Assembly (NCBI RefSeq): GCF_018613325.1
Contig: NZ_JAGGQJ010000001.1
Span: 1-64,000 of the forward strand
Length of the DNA: 64,000 bases
Source: Bacillus sp. ISL-34
GTDB taxonomy: Bacteria > Bacillota > Bacilli > Bacillales > DSM-1321
Reading direction: 5' to 3'
Of the stretch, positions 25,630 through 34,424 are shown piece after piece. The first letter of the stretch is position 1. Each line of letters opens with the position of its first letter. The notes below the pieces were generated by a model. That model searched no databases and was not told the DNA's origin. It saw only the letters and a list, made by a program, of their open reading frames with translations. Both the position numbers and the translations under genes were made by a program.

Positions 25630-25717
25630 TTGCCACATGGGTTTGTGAATATCGTGATCTTCTGGATAATCTTCAGTAAAAGGGGGGACTTGCATGAAAT
25701 TCAAAGAGTTTTGCCAT
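25630..25717 (-). pseudogene. Duplicated 5' end of the deaminase gene
   Basis: A second RBS (TAGGAGGATGTTATT) and ATG open MAKLFEFHASPPFY and stop. In another frame PFTEDYPEDHD is legible, matching PFTEDYQVDYD of the intact gene. The leaders of both copies align for about 90 bp. It is a degraded tandem duplication of leader plus first 25 codons. Confidence 0.6.
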
Positions 25718-25787
25718 AATAACATCCTCCTAATTTAATCTTTTTTGAAAACACACTTTTTCTTCAGTGAAATTTTTTTGATAAAAT

Positions 25788-25802
25788 TGAAGTATCACTT
25801 CA
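25788..25802. promoter_or_regulatory. Perfect inverted repeat, candidate operator
   Basis: TGAAGT-ATC-ACTTCA lies just past the predicted transcription start of the deaminase operon, a position for repression. The XRE-cupin regulator encoded 260 bp away is the obvious candidate ligand-sensing protein, but this is inference. Confidence 0.55.
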
Positions 25803-25812
25803 TTTATTGATG

Positions 25813-25841
25813 ATGTTATCACACTGATTACACTTTGTAAA
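25813..25841 (-). promoter_or_regulatory. Sigma-A promoter of the deaminase operon
   Basis: TTTACA, 17-bp spacer, TAACAT on the minus strand. No sigma-54 site was found here, unlike the two dehydrogenase operons. Confidence 0.5.
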
Positions 25842-26063
25842 CAGAATTTTCTGAATTTAACTTTTTTAATTTAGAAGTAAAGGGGTCCTAGGTGGGGGAT
25901 TATGCTGAGTTAATCAGTAATCCACTTGATTTCGAATAATATATTAAGTACGATTAATGAAATTAACGTAATACTTTAATTGCTAAGCAAAAGAGAGTTT
26001 TACTCACTATGACCCGTGTGGAACATAAATTTCTAGTATATATAGGTTAAAGGTGGATAAAGA

Positions 26064-26609
26064 ATGGACGATTCAATAGGAGTTAAAATAAAAAAATTGC
26101 GCAAAGATCGAAAATTGACATTAAAACAAGTATCTGATAAAACCAATCTTTCTATTAGTTTTTTATCACAAGTAGAACGTTTAAAGTCATCTATTACACT
26201 TGAATCGTTAAAAAGGGTTTCTGAAGCCCTTGATGTCAATCCAAGCTACTTTTTTTCTGATCCAGAAAAAAAGACTAAATCTACCGTTATACGAAATGCT
26301 TTAAATGATTTAAACAATAGACCGAATAGTTTTATTTATAAAGATTTAACTAGTAATATAGAAAATCCACTTTTTACTCCTTTTTTAGTCATGCTGAAAC
26401 CGGGTGATAATAAGGGAAGTTCTTATTCACATAAAGGACAAGAGTTTCTTTATGTTTTAGAAGGCACTCTTACTATTTTAATGGACGATGAAGAATATGA
26501 TTTGTATCCATCTGATTGTATGTATTTAGACTCGACTACCCCTCATAATTGGATGAATAAAACAGGTTCCGATGTGAAGTTTCTATGCATTTCATCTATC
26601 ACTATTTAA
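26064..26609 (+). CDS. XRE-family regulator with cupin domain
   Basis: 181 aa. Residues 7-61 are a helix-turn-helix of XRE type (KLRKDRKLTLKQVSDKTNLS ... ISFLSQVERLKSSI); residues 105-175 form a cupin barrel (SYSHKGQEFLYVLEGTLTIL; STTPHNWMN) that would bind a small molecule. Such proteins often repress amino-acid catabolic genes until the substrate appears. It is divergent from the deaminase operon and may bind the inverted repeats at 25605 and 25788. RBS AAAGGTGG. Confidence 0.85.
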   Translation: MDDSIGVKIKKLRKDRKLTLKQVSDKTNLSISFLSQVERLKSSITLESLKRVSEALDVNPSYFFSDPEKKTKSTVIRNALNDLNNRPNSFIYKDLTSNIENPLFTPFLVMLKPGDNKGSSYSHKGQEFLYVLEGTLTILMDDEEYDLYPSDCMYLDSTTPHNWMNKTGSDVKFLCISSITI

Positions 26610-26764
26610 TATTCAGAAGTCGGCTCTGATGTAAAAAACTTCAGAACATACCGTACTATTAAACTAGAGAGAATGTGTATCGGTATAAAAAGACCTGTAG
26701 ACTTCAAATGGGAACATCATCAGTCCAACTAGAGTGACATAGAAGCGATTCTTATGATTAATAT

Positions 26765-26800
26765 GAGCAGGCTCACCAAGGGGTGAGGTCTGCTCAAAAT
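26765..26800. terminator. Hairpin between convergent genes
   Basis: GAGCAG-GCTCACC pairs with GGGTGAG-CTGCTC around AAG. It lies between the regulator gene and the converging dehydrogenase operon; the T tract is weak. Confidence 0.45.
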
Positions 26801-26871
26801 CACAGTGCATTCAGTGATGAACTGTTTGGCATCGCATCATAACCCGTAACAGGAAATTCATGTCACCCGTG

Positions 26872-28077
26872 TTAATGAATTATCCTTGTGCCTGGTAGAG
26901 ATTTCCCCAAAGCTTGTTCATTTCCTGGATTGAATTGGATTGCAGATTGTTGGCGAGCGATGCGGACATTTTGTATTGCTTGTTGCAGTTCTTGATCAAT
27001 TGTTTTCAATCCTTTTCCGGCATGTTTGGTGATTGAGAGGCCTGCAGTTGTTCCTTGGGCCATGGCAATTTTACCGCTTTCAATACCTGTTATATTACCG
27101 GCTACAAATAGCCCATCGAGAGGGGTTTCCATCGCCTCTGAATGGTGGGGCACATGGCCACCAAGTTCAGGAACGTATTGAAATGGACACCCGGCAACGG
27201 CAGCAAGCTCTGTCAGTGGATATAACCCACCTGCTATACAGACAAAATCTGCCTCGTGAATTGTTTCTGATCCAGCAACAACATTGCCATTAACATCTAT
27301 ATCGGCGATACGAACTCCTTCTACTTGATCTTTACCGATAATTTCGAGTGCAGCTTTACGAAGTTGGAGGGGAGTACCGTTTACTTTCATGCCGTTTTTT
27401 GGATAAAATTTCAACCCGATTTTTCTGATCCAGTCATTTTTCATGAACCCGCTCCCGATTCGTAATAGCGGTGATGGAGCGAGATGAGCCGCTTTTAAGA
27501 GCGATTTCATAACTTCCTCAGGTTCACCCGCTTTTTGGCTAAGGGCACTTTTTTCTGGGAGAACAACTCGATTAATCGTTATGCCAGCTAATTGTAATTC
27601 ATTTAAAATCGCAAATGCTAAAATATTCGCTCCGATAATGATACCCTTTTTGCCAACTTGAATGCGATGAACGTTTGTCATTACTTGAGCCGCACCGATG
27701 GACATTACACCGGGAAGGGTCCAACCGGGTAGTGGGATAGGGTACTCGGCTGCTCCGGTGGCCACTAGTACAAATGGTGCTTCTAGCGTACCTAGGCTCG
27801 TATGCACATTCCATAGGTGATTTTCTTTCTCTAAGTTGTAAACAGATACACCACAACGGATATCGACCAATAACTTTTTCGCTTCTTGATGAAGGCGTTC
27901 GGATTCTTTAATGCCATTCCACCATTCTCCAGAAGCTTCTTGATGAAGTTGTCCGAGCAATCTGCCGCCTGGCTTTATAAATTCATCAATAACTGTCACT
28001 TTGAGTCCAGAGCCTGCACAGGCAATAGCTCCTGATAATCCTGCTGGTCCTCCTCCAATCACAATTACATCAATCAT
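26872..28077 (-). CDS. FAD/NAD(P)-dependent oxidoreductase, alpha-type subunit of a D-hydroxyproline dehydrogenase
   Basis: 401 aa. N-terminal FAD motif IGGGPAGLSGA (7-17) and a second nucleotide fold near VGKKGIIIGANILA. It resembles HcnB and the alpha subunits of dye-linked proline or D-hydroxyproline dehydrogenases, which pass electrons from the catalytic subunit. Its start overlaps the ferredoxin-like gene upstream by 4 bp, so the three genes 28675-26872 are translationally coupled. The catalytic DAO-type subunit would be the product of 30780-31955. Confidence 0.8.
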   Translation of the reverse strand: MIDVIVIGGGPAGLSGAIACAGSGLKVTVIDEFIKPGGRLLGQLHQEASGEWWNGIKESERLHQEAKKLLVDIRCGVSVYNLEKENHLWNVHTSLGTLEAPFVLVATGAAEYPIPLPGWTLPGVMSIGAAQVMTNVHRIQVGKKGIIIGANILAFAILNELQLAGITINRVVLPEKSALSQKAGEPEEVMKSLLKAAHLAPSPLLRIGSGFMKNDWIRKIGLKFYPKNGMKVNGTPLQLRKAALEIIGKDQVEGVRIADIDVNGNVVAGSETIHEADFVCIAGGLYPLTELAAVAGCPFQYVPELGGHVPHHSEAMETPLDGLFVAGNITGIESGKIAMAQGTTAGLSITKHAGKGLKTIDQELQQAIQNVRIARQQSAIQFNPGNEQALGKSLPGTRIIH

Positions 28078-28406
28078 CGTTGTTCCACCATCCTTCTTAT
28101 AATATTTGGATGCTGTTTTCCGCTTTCAACGACCATATCTTTTTCTACAACCGTTAAGCAGGCTCTGACGTTGACTTGATCATTTACAGTTACACGGCAC
28201 TCCAGACAGTGGCCGATGTTGCAGTAAATACCCCTAGGTGTTCCATTATCTTCATGAACGCGCAGTTTTCTTATTCCATTTGCTAAAAGAGCAGCAGCAA
28301 CTGTTTCATTTTCAAACGCTTCATATGTAACTCCATCAAATTGAAAAGAAATACGTTCACTATCATCTAAATTCCCTAAAATAGGATGATTTACTATTCT
28401 AGTCAT
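28074..28406 (-). CDS. [2Fe-2S] ferredoxin-like subunit
   Basis: 110 aa with the plant-type cluster ligands Cys62, Cys67, Cys70 (YCNIGHCLEC) and Cys83 (VRACLT). Similar to HcnA and the small N-terminal domain of sarcosine oxidase alpha. It is the electron-carrying subunit between the FAD subunits; it overlaps both neighbours by 4 bp. Confidence 0.85.
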   Translation of the reverse strand: MTRIVNHPILGNLDDSERISFQFDGVTYEAFENETVAAALLANGIRKLRVHEDNGTPRGIYCNIGHCLECRVTVNDQVNVRACLTVVEKDMVVESGKQHPNIIRRMVEQR

Positions 28407-28675
28407 TGATTTTCACCTACTGTTCCAAATGTCACCGGTCGAATAGGTGGCTGGTATTTTAACGGAATTTCACCAGGTGAAACATTAGGAATGATACTCT
28501 CGATAATCCTATCTATTGTCGGCCTGCACGTGCGGCCTCCACAAAAGCCCATTCCAGCTCTCGTTCTTAATTTTAATTCTCTTGCTGTGCATTTATGTTC
28601 ATTTGCTGTTGACTGAAGATGTCCGAAAGTAACTTCCTCACAACGGCAAATAACGATGCTCTCTTTGTTAGCCAT
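28403..28675 (-). CDS. BFD-like [2Fe-2S] subunit
   Basis: 90 aa. Cys10 and Cys12 (VICRCEEV) with Cys45 and Cys50 (GFCGGRTC) form a bacterioferritin-ferredoxin-like cluster site. In many amino-acid dehydrogenases this domain is fused to the alpha subunit; here it is a separate first gene of the operon. GGGAGG precedes the ATG, and a sigma-54 promoter lies 40 bp upstream. Confidence 0.82.
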   Translation of the reverse strand: MANKESIVICRCEEVTFGHLQSTANEHKCTARELKLRTRAGMGFCGGRTCRPTIDRIIESIIPNVSPGEIPLKYQPPIRPVTFGTVGENQ

Positions 28676-28713
28676 TTGTATTCCTCCCTCATTTTCTTAT
28701 ATGAAGGATATTA

Positions 28714-28729
28714 TGCAAAAAACGTGCCA
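28714..28729 (-). promoter_or_regulatory. Sigma-54 promoter of the three-gene dehydrogenase operon
   Basis: On the minus strand TGGCAC-GTTTT-TTGCA, a full match to the -24/-12 consensus with correct spacing. It implies activation by the enhancer-binding protein encoded next door. Confidence 0.85.
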
Positions 28730-28748
28730 ACTTAACGACGCAAGAGGA

Positions 28749-30422
28749 TTAATTTAAGCCAAGTCGCTTCAATCGATTGTATAAAGTAGTTCTTGTAATA
28801 CCGAGTTGTTTAGCGCATTCTAATTTATTTCCATCCAAAATCTGTAACGCTCTTTCAATTACTTTTTTCTCGTGTTGATCCATTTCCTCTTGTAGAGTTT
28901 TAATAACGAAGTCATTTTCTTTAAGTGCATTAGATGCAATCGTGGGGGTGTTATCAAAGCTGATATTATTTGTATGAAAGGGCAAATAATCTCTTATTAT
29001 TACGCCATCTGTCGCAAATACGATAAGCCGTTCCACAACATTGCGAAGTTCGCGAATATTTCCAGGCCAATCATAACGAAGAAGTTCATGGATTACTTCT
29101 GGAGGAAATTCATGAACCGGACGCTGATAACTCAATGAAAAATCGTTTAAAAAATAATGGGTTAATTCGATAATATCCTCTTTCCTCTCTCTTAAAGGAG
29201 GGATGTGCAGACTGACTACATTCAAGCGATAATATAAATCTTCACGAAACTTCCCTTCTTCCATTAATTCTTGTAAATCACGATTTGTGGCAGCAATGAT
29301 ACGGAAGTCTATATCGATTTCTTTTTCTCCACCGACACGATAATATTTCCGCTCCTGTATTACGCGTAGAAGCTTTACTTGTATATCGAGCGGCATATCG
29401 CCTACTTCATCAAGAAATAATGTACCTCCTTTTGCCAGTTCTATTTTTCCTTTTTTTCCTTTAGGGTTAGCGCCGGAGAAGGCGCCTCGCTCATACCCGA
29501 ATAATTCACTTTCAAATAAAGACTCTGGTATCGCGCCACAGTTAATTGAAATAAAAGGTGCGTGTGGTTCTTCACTCGCTTCATGAATAACTTTAGCAAA
29601 TACCTCTTTTCCGACACCGCTTTCGCCCAGTATTAAAACCGTTGATTTAACAGAACACACTTTTCTAGCTAAATTCACTGTTTTTTGAAGGGCAACACTC
29701 TTTCCTTTAATGGAATTAAAGGGATCAGACGAGTCTTTATACTTTGCTACTTCTTGTTCTAAACGGTGTACTTCGTTGGACATATTAAATAATTTTTCAT
29801 TAAGCACGACTTGATTCGTGACATCCGTTTCTGAAACGACTGCACCGATAATCTGCCCATTAATATAAACTGGGTTAGCGTTAATTAAAACAAACAAATC
29901 GGACCGAGGCTGATGGTACTGGCCTACAATACTTTTCCCTTCATGCAATGATTGCAAGATTATTAGGTTATTATAGTCAAAAAAATCGGTAATCGGTCGG
30001 CCAATTATATCTTGATTGTTGACTGAGAAAATTTTTTCTGCACCTTCTGTCCATGTACAAACGCGCTCCTTGTCATCAATGACTGTGACGGAGGCGTCCG
30101 TCGTTTGAATGACAGTTTCATAAAAGGCCTTTAATTGATAGTAAGAGTTATAAAGAAAATTGAGAATTTGTACGGCTGTTATATAGCCTATTGGATTTTT
30201 GTTTGTATCAAGAATAACAGCTGTGGAATGATGACTAAACGCCTGAATCAAGTTGATGAACGAATCATCCTCATAAACAACCTTGCATGGAAGCTCATGT
30301 GTTTTTGCTGTTGAACAATAATAAAATTCACCGTTTTTCTCTTCAATGTGGTCCTTATCGAACGGTGTATCCATTAGCAGACGTTTTATTATTTCTTTCA
30401 CTGACGGTAATGAAAATAACAT
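28749..30422 (-). CDS. Sigma-54-dependent transcriptional activator with PAS domain
   Basis: 557 aa. An N-terminal region with a CBS-like segment (about 45-95), a PAS domain (about 100-205), a coiled coil, an AAA+ domain with Walker A GESGVGKE (266-273) and Walker B TLFLDEVGD, and a Fis-type helix-turn-helix at the end (CAKQLGITRTTLYNRLKRLG). The sigma-54 contact loop reads GAFSGA (313-318) instead of GAFTGA. This layout is like PrdR-type regulators of proline metabolism. Two sigma-54 promoters flank it, so it most likely drives both dehydrogenase operons. Confidence 0.9.
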   Translation of the reverse strand: MLFSLPSVKEIIKRLLMDTPFDKDHIEEKNGEFYYCSTAKTHELPCKVVYEDDSFINLIQAFSHHSTAVILDTNKNPIGYITAVQILNFLYNSYYQLKAFYETVIQTTDASVTVIDDKERVCTWTEGAEKIFSVNNQDIIGRPITDFFDYNNLIILQSLHEGKSIVGQYHQPRSDLFVLINANPVYINGQIIGAVVSETDVTNQVVLNEKLFNMSNEVHRLEQEVAKYKDSSDPFNSIKGKSVALQKTVNLARKVCSVKSTVLILGESGVGKEVFAKVIHEASEEPHAPFISINCGAIPESLFESELFGYERGAFSGANPKGKKGKIELAKGGTLFLDEVGDMPLDIQVKLLRVIQERKYYRVGGEKEIDIDFRIIAATNRDLQELMEEGKFREDLYYRLNVVSLHIPPLRERKEDIIELTHYFLNDFSLSYQRPVHEFPPEVIHELLRYDWPGNIRELRNVVERLIVFATDGVIIRDYLPFHTNNISFDNTPTIASNALKENDFVIKTLQEEMDQHEKKVIERALQILDGNKLECAKQLGITRTTLYNRLKRLGLN

Positions 30423-30556
30423 GATACCCTCCCGGACTGTAAAAAAATATTAACACTGTGAAAAAAATTATACACTTATTTTTAAAACATTCAAAAAATT
30501 TTTACAATTATTCCGCATATAAGGCAGTAGAACCATAACCTCTAGAAATCGAGGGG

Positions 30557-30596
30557 CCTAATCAGGAATAACTGTCCATAAGTGCCTGATTATAGG
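30557..30596. promoter_or_regulatory. Candidate upstream activator site
   Basis: TAATCAGG and CCTGATTA form a perfect 8-bp inverted repeat 18 bp apart, 130-160 bp upstream of the sigma-54 promoter, the usual place for enhancer-binding-protein sites. Confidence 0.4.
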
Positions 30597-30720
30597 AACA
30601 AAGATTAATAGTGCCACGTCTCTAAAAGCTATCGCTTTTCTTTGTTGCTTTCTCCCCACGAGGTCTCTCTAACAATCAGTAGAGATGGAATAATTACCCA
30701 TAGTAAAGCTTCACTCTAGT

Positions 30721-30736
30721 TGGCACACTAATTGCT
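30721..30736 (+). promoter_or_regulatory. Sigma-54 promoter of the epimerase/dehydrogenase operon
   Basis: TGGCAC-ACTAA-TTGCT matches the -24/-12 consensus. The predicted start near 30746 leaves a short leader to the GTG at 30780. Confidence 0.85.
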
Positions 30737-30779
30737 TCGTTAGATAATGAAGCCATTTCGTCGAGGGGAGGAATGTTAT

Positions 30780-31955
30780 GTGAAACACTGTGACGTTTTA
30801 GTGATTGGTGGGGGAATAATTGGTTGTTCAATTGCCTACTATGCTTCTAAATACGGAAGAGACGTAACGATAATTGAAAAAGGGGAATTTGTCAGTGGCA
30901 CGTCGTCACGATGTGACGGCAATATTTTGGCTATTGATAAAGATCCAGGTTTTGATAGTCAGATGTCGTTGGTTAGTCAGAATTTAGTGGATGAATTAAG
31001 CAGGGAGTTGGAGCATTCTTTTGAATATCGGGCCCCGGGGAGCATCCTAGTTTGTGAGTCAGAAGAGGAGATGGAAGCGGCTCAGAAATGGGTTGACCGT
31101 CAAAAAGAAGCTGGCTTACCATTCCGAATGCTTGATCGGCAGGATATCCGGCAGGATTCTCCCTTTTTTGCAGATGATTTATTTGGCGGTTTGGAATGTG
31201 CCACTGATTCCACGGTTAATCCTTATCTTCTAGCTTTTTCACTTCTTGAGGAAGCAAAAAAACTAGGTGCTAAAACCTTGAAACATACCGAAGTAAAACA
31301 AATGAAAAAAGAAGAAAGTGGTTCATTTACTGTAGAAACGACAAACGGAGTTTTTACCGCGGATCATGTCGTTAATGCGGCAGGGGTATGGGCGCCTCGA
31401 ATAGGAGGGATGCTTGATCTTTCAATTCCGATTGAACCGAGAAAAGGCCATATTATCGTTGCTTCAAGGCAACAACATGTTGGATCTCGAAAAGTAATGG
31501 AGTTTGGTTACTTAATTTCAAAGTTTGGTGGAAAGCGTCGCGTCGATCCACTAACTGAAAAATACGGAGTAGCCCTTGTCTTTGAACCAACTGAAAGCCA
31601 AAATTTTTTAATCGGAAGCAGCAGGGAATTCGTTGGCTTTAATACGAAAATAAACAATGAAGTCATCAAATGTATCGCTAACCGAGCAATACGCTTTTAT
31701 CCAAAAATGGCGGATATGATGGTGATTCGCTCGTACGCAGGGTTACGACCGTGGACGGAAGACCATTTGCCAATCGTTTCCCGGGTGGAGCAAGTTCCAA
31801 ATTATTATATTGCGGCCGGTCATGAAGGTGACGGAATCAGCCTGGCGGCAGTGACAGGGAAAATAGTGGAAGAACTAATTAATGAAAAAGAAACGTCTAT
31901 TCCCGTTGAACCGATTAGCTTTAACCGTTTTAAAGAGAGGGTGTTGAGCAGATGA
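30780..31955 (+). CDS. DAO-family FAD oxidoreductase, catalytic subunit of a D-hydroxyproline dehydrogenase
   Basis: 391 aa with the N-terminal FAD motif VIGGGIIGCSIAYYAS and the C-terminal family block AAGHEGDGISLAAVTGK. DAO-type enzymes oxidise D-amino or N-methyl amino acids. Between an epimerase and a separate FeS/FAD operon, the best guess is oxidation of cis-4-hydroxy-D-proline to pyrroline-4-hydroxy-2-carboxylate. I use the GTG at 30780 behind GAGGGGAGGA; the ATG at 30747 lies at the predicted transcript start and upstream of that RBS. Overlaps the epimerase gene by 4 bp. Confidence 0.82.
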   Translation: MKHCDVLVIGGGIIGCSIAYYASKYGRDVTIIEKGEFVSGTSSRCDGNILAIDKDPGFDSQMSLVSQNLVDELSRELEHSFEYRAPGSILVCESEEEMEAAQKWVDRQKEAGLPFRMLDRQDIRQDSPFFADDLFGGLECATDSTVNPYLLAFSLLEEAKKLGAKTLKHTEVKQMKKEESGSFTVETTNGVFTADHVVNAAGVWAPRIGGMLDLSIPIEPRKGHIIVASRQQHVGSRKVMEFGYLISKFGGKRRVDPLTEKYGVALVFEPTESQNFLIGSSREFVGFNTKINNEVIKCIANRAIRFYPKMADMMVIRSYAGLRPWTEDHLPIVSRVEQVPNYYIAAGHEGDGISLAAVTGKIVEELINEKETSIPVEPISFNRFKERVLSR

Positions 31956-32989
31956 AGGCACAAAGAGTCTTTACAACAATTGATACACATACAGGAGGGA
32001 ATCCAACGAGGACGCTAATTAACGGTCTCCCGAAACTCGTTGGAAAAACCATGTCAGAAAAGATGCTCCATATGAAAAAGGAGTATGACTGGATTCGCAA
32101 GCATTTAATGAACGAACCACGTGGCCATGATGTCATGTCTGGCGCTTTGTTAACGGATCCGTGCCATCCGGAAGCGGATATTGGCGTGATTTACATAGAG
32201 ACGGGTGGATATTTGCCAATGTGTGGACATGACACAATTGGTGTGTGTACTGCTCTAGTTGAATCGGGATTGATACCAGTTAAGGAACCGGTCACTTCGT
32301 TAAAATTGGATACGCCTGCTGGACTCGTTGAAGTGGATATTTCCGTAGAAAATGGAAAGGCGAAAGAAGTATCTTTTTGTAATATCCCAGCGTTTCTATT
32401 AAAAAGCGTTTCCGTTGATATTGAGGGACTAGGATGTATAGATGCTGATATTGCGTATGGTGGCAATTTTTACGCAATCATCGACGCTAAATCGATTGGA
32501 TTGGATTTAATTCCAGAGAATGCTTCCAACATTATTGAAAAAGCGATTAACATTAGAAATACCATTAATGAAAAAACTGAAATTGTTCACCCGCAATATA
32601 CATTTATCCGAGGGTTAACACATGTTGAGTTCTTTACCGAACCGACCCATGAGGAAGCAGATGTGAAAAATACAGTTGTTGTTCCTCCAGGAGGAATCGA
32701 CCGCTCTCCATGTGGAACTGGCACTTCTGCTAAATTGGCAGTTCTATATGCTAAGCAAGAAATTTCAATTGGGGAAGAATTTGTTCATGAAAGCATTGTC
32801 GGATCCCTATTTAGAGGGAGCGTACTGGAAATAACGGATGTAGAAGGCATCGAGGCTGTAGTGACCAAAATTTCGGGGTCAGCTTGGCTGATGGGAATGC
32901 ATCGGTTCTTCTACCACGAAGAAGATCCGCTCAAGGAAGGGTTTCTACTCATTCCCCCGATGGAACATGAAATGGAGGACGTGAAATGA
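31952..32989 (+). CDS. Proline racemase family, probably 4-hydroxyproline 2-epimerase
   Basis: 345 aa with both catalytic cysteines: Cys91 (MCGHDTIG) and Cys254 (DRSPCGTGTSA). A Cys/Cys pair means two-base racemisation or epimerisation at the alpha carbon, not the dehydratase reaction of the Thr/Cys type. In this operon trans-4-hydroxy-L-proline to cis-4-hydroxy-D-proline is the expected reaction; plain proline racemase remains possible. ATGA-type overlaps at both ends couple it to its neighbours. Confidence 0.88.
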   Translation: MKAQRVFTTIDTHTGGNPTRTLINGLPKLVGKTMSEKMLHMKKEYDWIRKHLMNEPRGHDVMSGALLTDPCHPEADIGVIYIETGGYLPMCGHDTIGVCTALVESGLIPVKEPVTSLKLDTPAGLVEVDISVENGKAKEVSFCNIPAFLLKSVSVDIEGLGCIDADIAYGGNFYAIIDAKSIGLDLIPENASNIIEKAINIRNTINEKTEIVHPQYTFIRGLTHVEFFTEPTHEEADVKNTVVVPPGGIDRSPCGTGTSAKLAVLYAKQEISIGEEFVHESIVGSLFRGSVLEITDVEGIEAVVTKISGSAWLMGMHRFFYHEEDPLKEGFLLIPPMEHEMEDVK

Positions 32990-33939
32990 AGATTCAAAAG
33001 GTATATTCAACCACAGATGTACATGTAGCCGGTGAGGCGTTCCGGGTTATCAAAGATGTGCCATTCATTCATTATCAGAATTTGGAACAATTAAATGAAC
33101 AGTTTCCGCAGGTTTTTGCAGAAGAAATCAACCTTTTATTGAATGAACCGCGCGGATTTGCAGGCTTAAATGGCTGTCTTGTTGTTCCGCCGTTTATTCG
33201 AGAAGCAGATGCCTCAGTGTTATTTTTCAATCATGAAGGAACGGTTCCCCTTCATTACGGTGGCATCGTTGCTGTGATTACAACTTTACTGGAATGTGGC
33301 CATATGAAACCAAGGGCGTCAGGTGAATACAAAATCGAAACGGTCAGTGGTGTGATTTTGGTTACCACTATTATGGAGAAGGATGAAGTGGTTTCAGTGG
33401 TGATTGAAAGTGAACCGTGTCAAGTAGTCCAGACAAACATCCCATTGTCTTATTCGCATTTAAATACAAAGTTTTCTCTCGTGAAAGCTGATCAGTTATA
33501 TGCAGTGTTTGATAAACGTGATATGTCTGCAGAGATTCTTGTCGAGGAACTTTCTGAATTGAAGAGATGGGGGCAAACAGTGTTTCAGGCTCTCGAGTCA
33601 AAATTCCCTGTAAAAGGTGCCATCTTAATGGATGATTCTCATCTAGAAGAGGGACGAATTAAAACGATCACTTTCCGTGAGGACAAGTATATTGTTCGTT
33701 CTCCTGGCTTCGGATCGACGATGGCATGTTATACAAGCTTACATTCTAAAGGTGGATTGTCTATGGAAGAACCATTCGTAAATGAAAGTATTTTTGAAAG
33801 CTCTTTGACAGTACTAGTAGCCAAACAAACAGAGAGTGGATACAAGTTCACTTTGACAAGCCGCGGCTTCATTACAGGTATGCAGTTATTTGTATTGGAC
33901 CCAACTGATCCCCTGCCTGCTGGATTTTTATTGAAATAA
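32986..33939 (+). CDS. Proline-racemase homologue without catalytic cysteines
   Basis: 317 aa, collinear with the family (conserved LLNEPRGF, NxxxFVNES-like FVNESIFESS, and the closing GF-LLK). The first active-site block reads PLHYGGIV where the paralogue has PMCGHDTIG (His90 for Cys), and the second reads RSPGFGSTMA for RSPCGTGTSA (Gly241 for Cys). The His-Asp pair is gone as well, so a racemase reaction is not possible by the known mechanism. It overlaps the active epimerase gene by 4 bp. It may be a partner subunit, regulator or ligand-binding protein. Confidence 0.85.
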   Translation: MKIQKVYSTTDVHVAGEAFRVIKDVPFIHYQNLEQLNEQFPQVFAEEINLLLNEPRGFAGLNGCLVVPPFIREADASVLFFNHEGTVPLHYGGIVAVITTLLECGHMKPRASGEYKIETVSGVILVTTIMEKDEVVSVVIESEPCQVVQTNIPLSYSHLNTKFSLVKADQLYAVFDKRDMSAEILVEELSELKRWGQTVFQALESKFPVKGAILMDDSHLEEGRIKTITFREDKYIVRSPGFGSTMACYTSLHSKGGLSMEEPFVNESIFESSLTVLVAKQTESGYKFTLTSRGFITGMQLFVLDPTDPLPAGFLLK

Positions 33940-34424
33940 TTGAAAAGAGCAAATAATACTCCATTTAAACTCGCTGCAGAAAACATTATAGCGCACAAAC
34001 TGGTGAATCGCTTAAAGCAGACACAATCTGGATTAATAATTGCAACATAGAAGACTGCAGTCATTCAATGGTTATATACCATTGAAATGGGCTCTTATAA
34101 ATTTAAAATAAGAGTATTCATAGTTGCCTAGTTGTTGTTTTAAGGAGGCTGTTTAATATAGCTATCAAACAGAGCTTATTGATTATGGGAGTGCCCACCT
34201 TTTTAATTGGTGTAGAGAACCACTCTTATAATTAAATATTACAAGAGTGTATAATCTATTATTTTAATACAGAGAGACTTTTGGACCGAAAATAAACTAC
34301 CATCCCAGAACTACAATATTTACAAGAATTGAACTCTTTCAAATAGCATTGTCTAGTTGCATTTGAAGAATAGAGAGTTTCAGAATTTTCATTAAATATA
34401 CAAGTATAATATTGGGGGGATTGG
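33940..34424. other. Intergenic gap between the racemase and symporter genes
   Basis: Holds a hairpin at 34064-34087 (TTCAATGG-TATATA-CCATTGAA) without a T tract. A 35-codon TTG frame from 33940 to 34050 looks weakly coding-like but has no RBS. No sigma-54 site was seen ahead of the symporter. Confidence 0.4.

Noticed and set aside
33940..34050. 35-codon TTG frame after the inactive racemase
   Set aside because: No RBS and no recognisable similarity; kept only as a note in the gap entry.
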